Shown here: one piece after another, positions 5,882-6,240 of the stretch
Layout of the letters: each line of letters opens with the position of its first letter
Numbering within the stretch: the first letter of the stretch is position 1
From: Spirochaetaceae bacterium
GTDB lineage: Bacteria; Spirochaetota; Spirochaetia; SZUA-6; Fen-1364
NCBI GenBank assembly: GCA_003154555.1
Contig: PMDT01000352.1
Span: 6,457-12,696, forward strand
Reading direction: 5' to 3'
Length of the DNA: 6,240 nucleotides
The notes under the pieces: generated by a model
Seen by the model: only the letters and a program-made list of their open reading frames with translations
The model's database searches: none
Told to the model about the DNA's origin: nothing
Made by a program: the position numbers and the translations under genes

Positions 5882-6240
5882 ATGCAAAAAGACTTTCTCA
5901 CGCAGGAAGCGATGGGTCCGGGGCCCGGAGATCTCGCCGTCCTGGTCGGCGTGGAGCTGAAAGACACCACATCAACGTGGAGCATCAAGGATTCGCTTGA
6001 CGAGCTTGGCAAGCTGGCCGAAACCGCGGGTCTGTCCGTCGCCGGCGCCACCTGGCAGAAGCTCGGCCGGCCGAACGCCCGCACCTGGATCGGGTCGGGA
6101 AAGGTCCAGGAAGTGAAGGAGCTCGTCGATTCCTGCAACGCACGCTACGTGCTCTTCGATGATGAGCTTTCGCCGGGACAACAAAGGAAGCTCGAAGAGG
6201 GGCTCGGCGAGGGGATTCGCATCATCGACCGCACGCGGCT
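5882..6240 (+). CDS. hflX: GTPase HflX, N-terminal part (3' end outside window)
   Basis: The frame runs open from ATG 5882-5884 to the window end, giving 119 visible residues of a protein that is usually 370-450 long. HflX is a cytoplasmic GTPase that binds the 50S subunit and splits stalled or stress-inactivated ribosomes. The visible part is the N-terminal HflX domain: the motif RPNARTWIGSGKVQEV lies near residues 63-78, FDDELSPGQQRKLEE near 93-107, and the visible sequence ends in IDRTR, all characteristic of the family. The GTP-binding G motifs lie beyond the window. The start is uncertain. ATG 5882 has no ribosome site, whereas ATG 5912-5914, ten codons later, has AGGAA at 5904-5908, though only 3 bases away. 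Both starts keep the conserved domain whole. It follows the flavoprotein gene by 21 bases on the same strand. Confidence 0.92.
   Translation, partial: MQKDFLTQEAMGPGPGDLAVLVGVELKDTTSTWSIKDSLDELGKLAETAGLSVAGATWQKLGRPNARTWIGSGKVQEVKELVDSCNARYVLFDDELSPGQQRKLEEGLGEGIRIIDRTR

Overview
The window is a GC-rich, densely packed piece of a bacterial chromosome, with no mobile element, RNA gene or CRISPR array visible. It holds six protein genes in three blocks. The set suggests an anaerobic or microaerophilic bacterium: two radical-SAM enzymes, a KamA-type aminomutase and an HI0933-family flavoprotein. The SPL-like radical-SAM protein and the KamA/ATP-grasp/GNAT cluster resemble genes I associate with spirochaetes and with Geobacter-like and other delta-type bacteria. 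This placement is from memory of the families, and the phylum is not established by the sequence.

Block 1 (1-942, + strand) is the 3' part of an SPL-family radical-SAM gene whose first codons lie before the window. It runs tail-to-tail, with a 13-base overlap, into block 2.

Block 2 (930-4372, - strand) reads right to left. It contains a lysine 2,3-aminomutase-type radical-SAM/PLP enzyme (kamA), a D-Ala-D-Ala-ligase-like ATP-grasp protein, a small GNAT acetyltransferase and a small unrecognised multi-pass membrane protein. The ligase stop and GNAT start overlap in an ATGA, and the GNAT has a good ribosome site. The gap between kamA and the ligase holds a convincing intrinsic terminator hairpin, so kamA may be uncoupled, or only partly coupled, from the downstream genes. 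Aminomutase, amino-acid ligase and acetyltransferase together suggest a small pathway that makes a beta-amino acid (probably beta-lysine) and then ligates and/or acetylates it. That pathway is inferred and is the most interesting point in the window.

A 267-base divergent intergenic region (4373-4639) separates kamA from block 3. It contains several dyad sequences but no strong sigma-70 promoter by eye.

Block 3 (4640-6240, + strand) holds a BaiN/RdsA (HI0933/YhiN) family FAD-dependent oxidoreductase. Twenty-one bases later comes the start of hflX, a ribosome-associated GTPase gene cut by the window end. The pairing of a family that includes an rRNA dihydrouridine synthase with a ribosome-splitting GTPase hints at a shared link to the ribosome.
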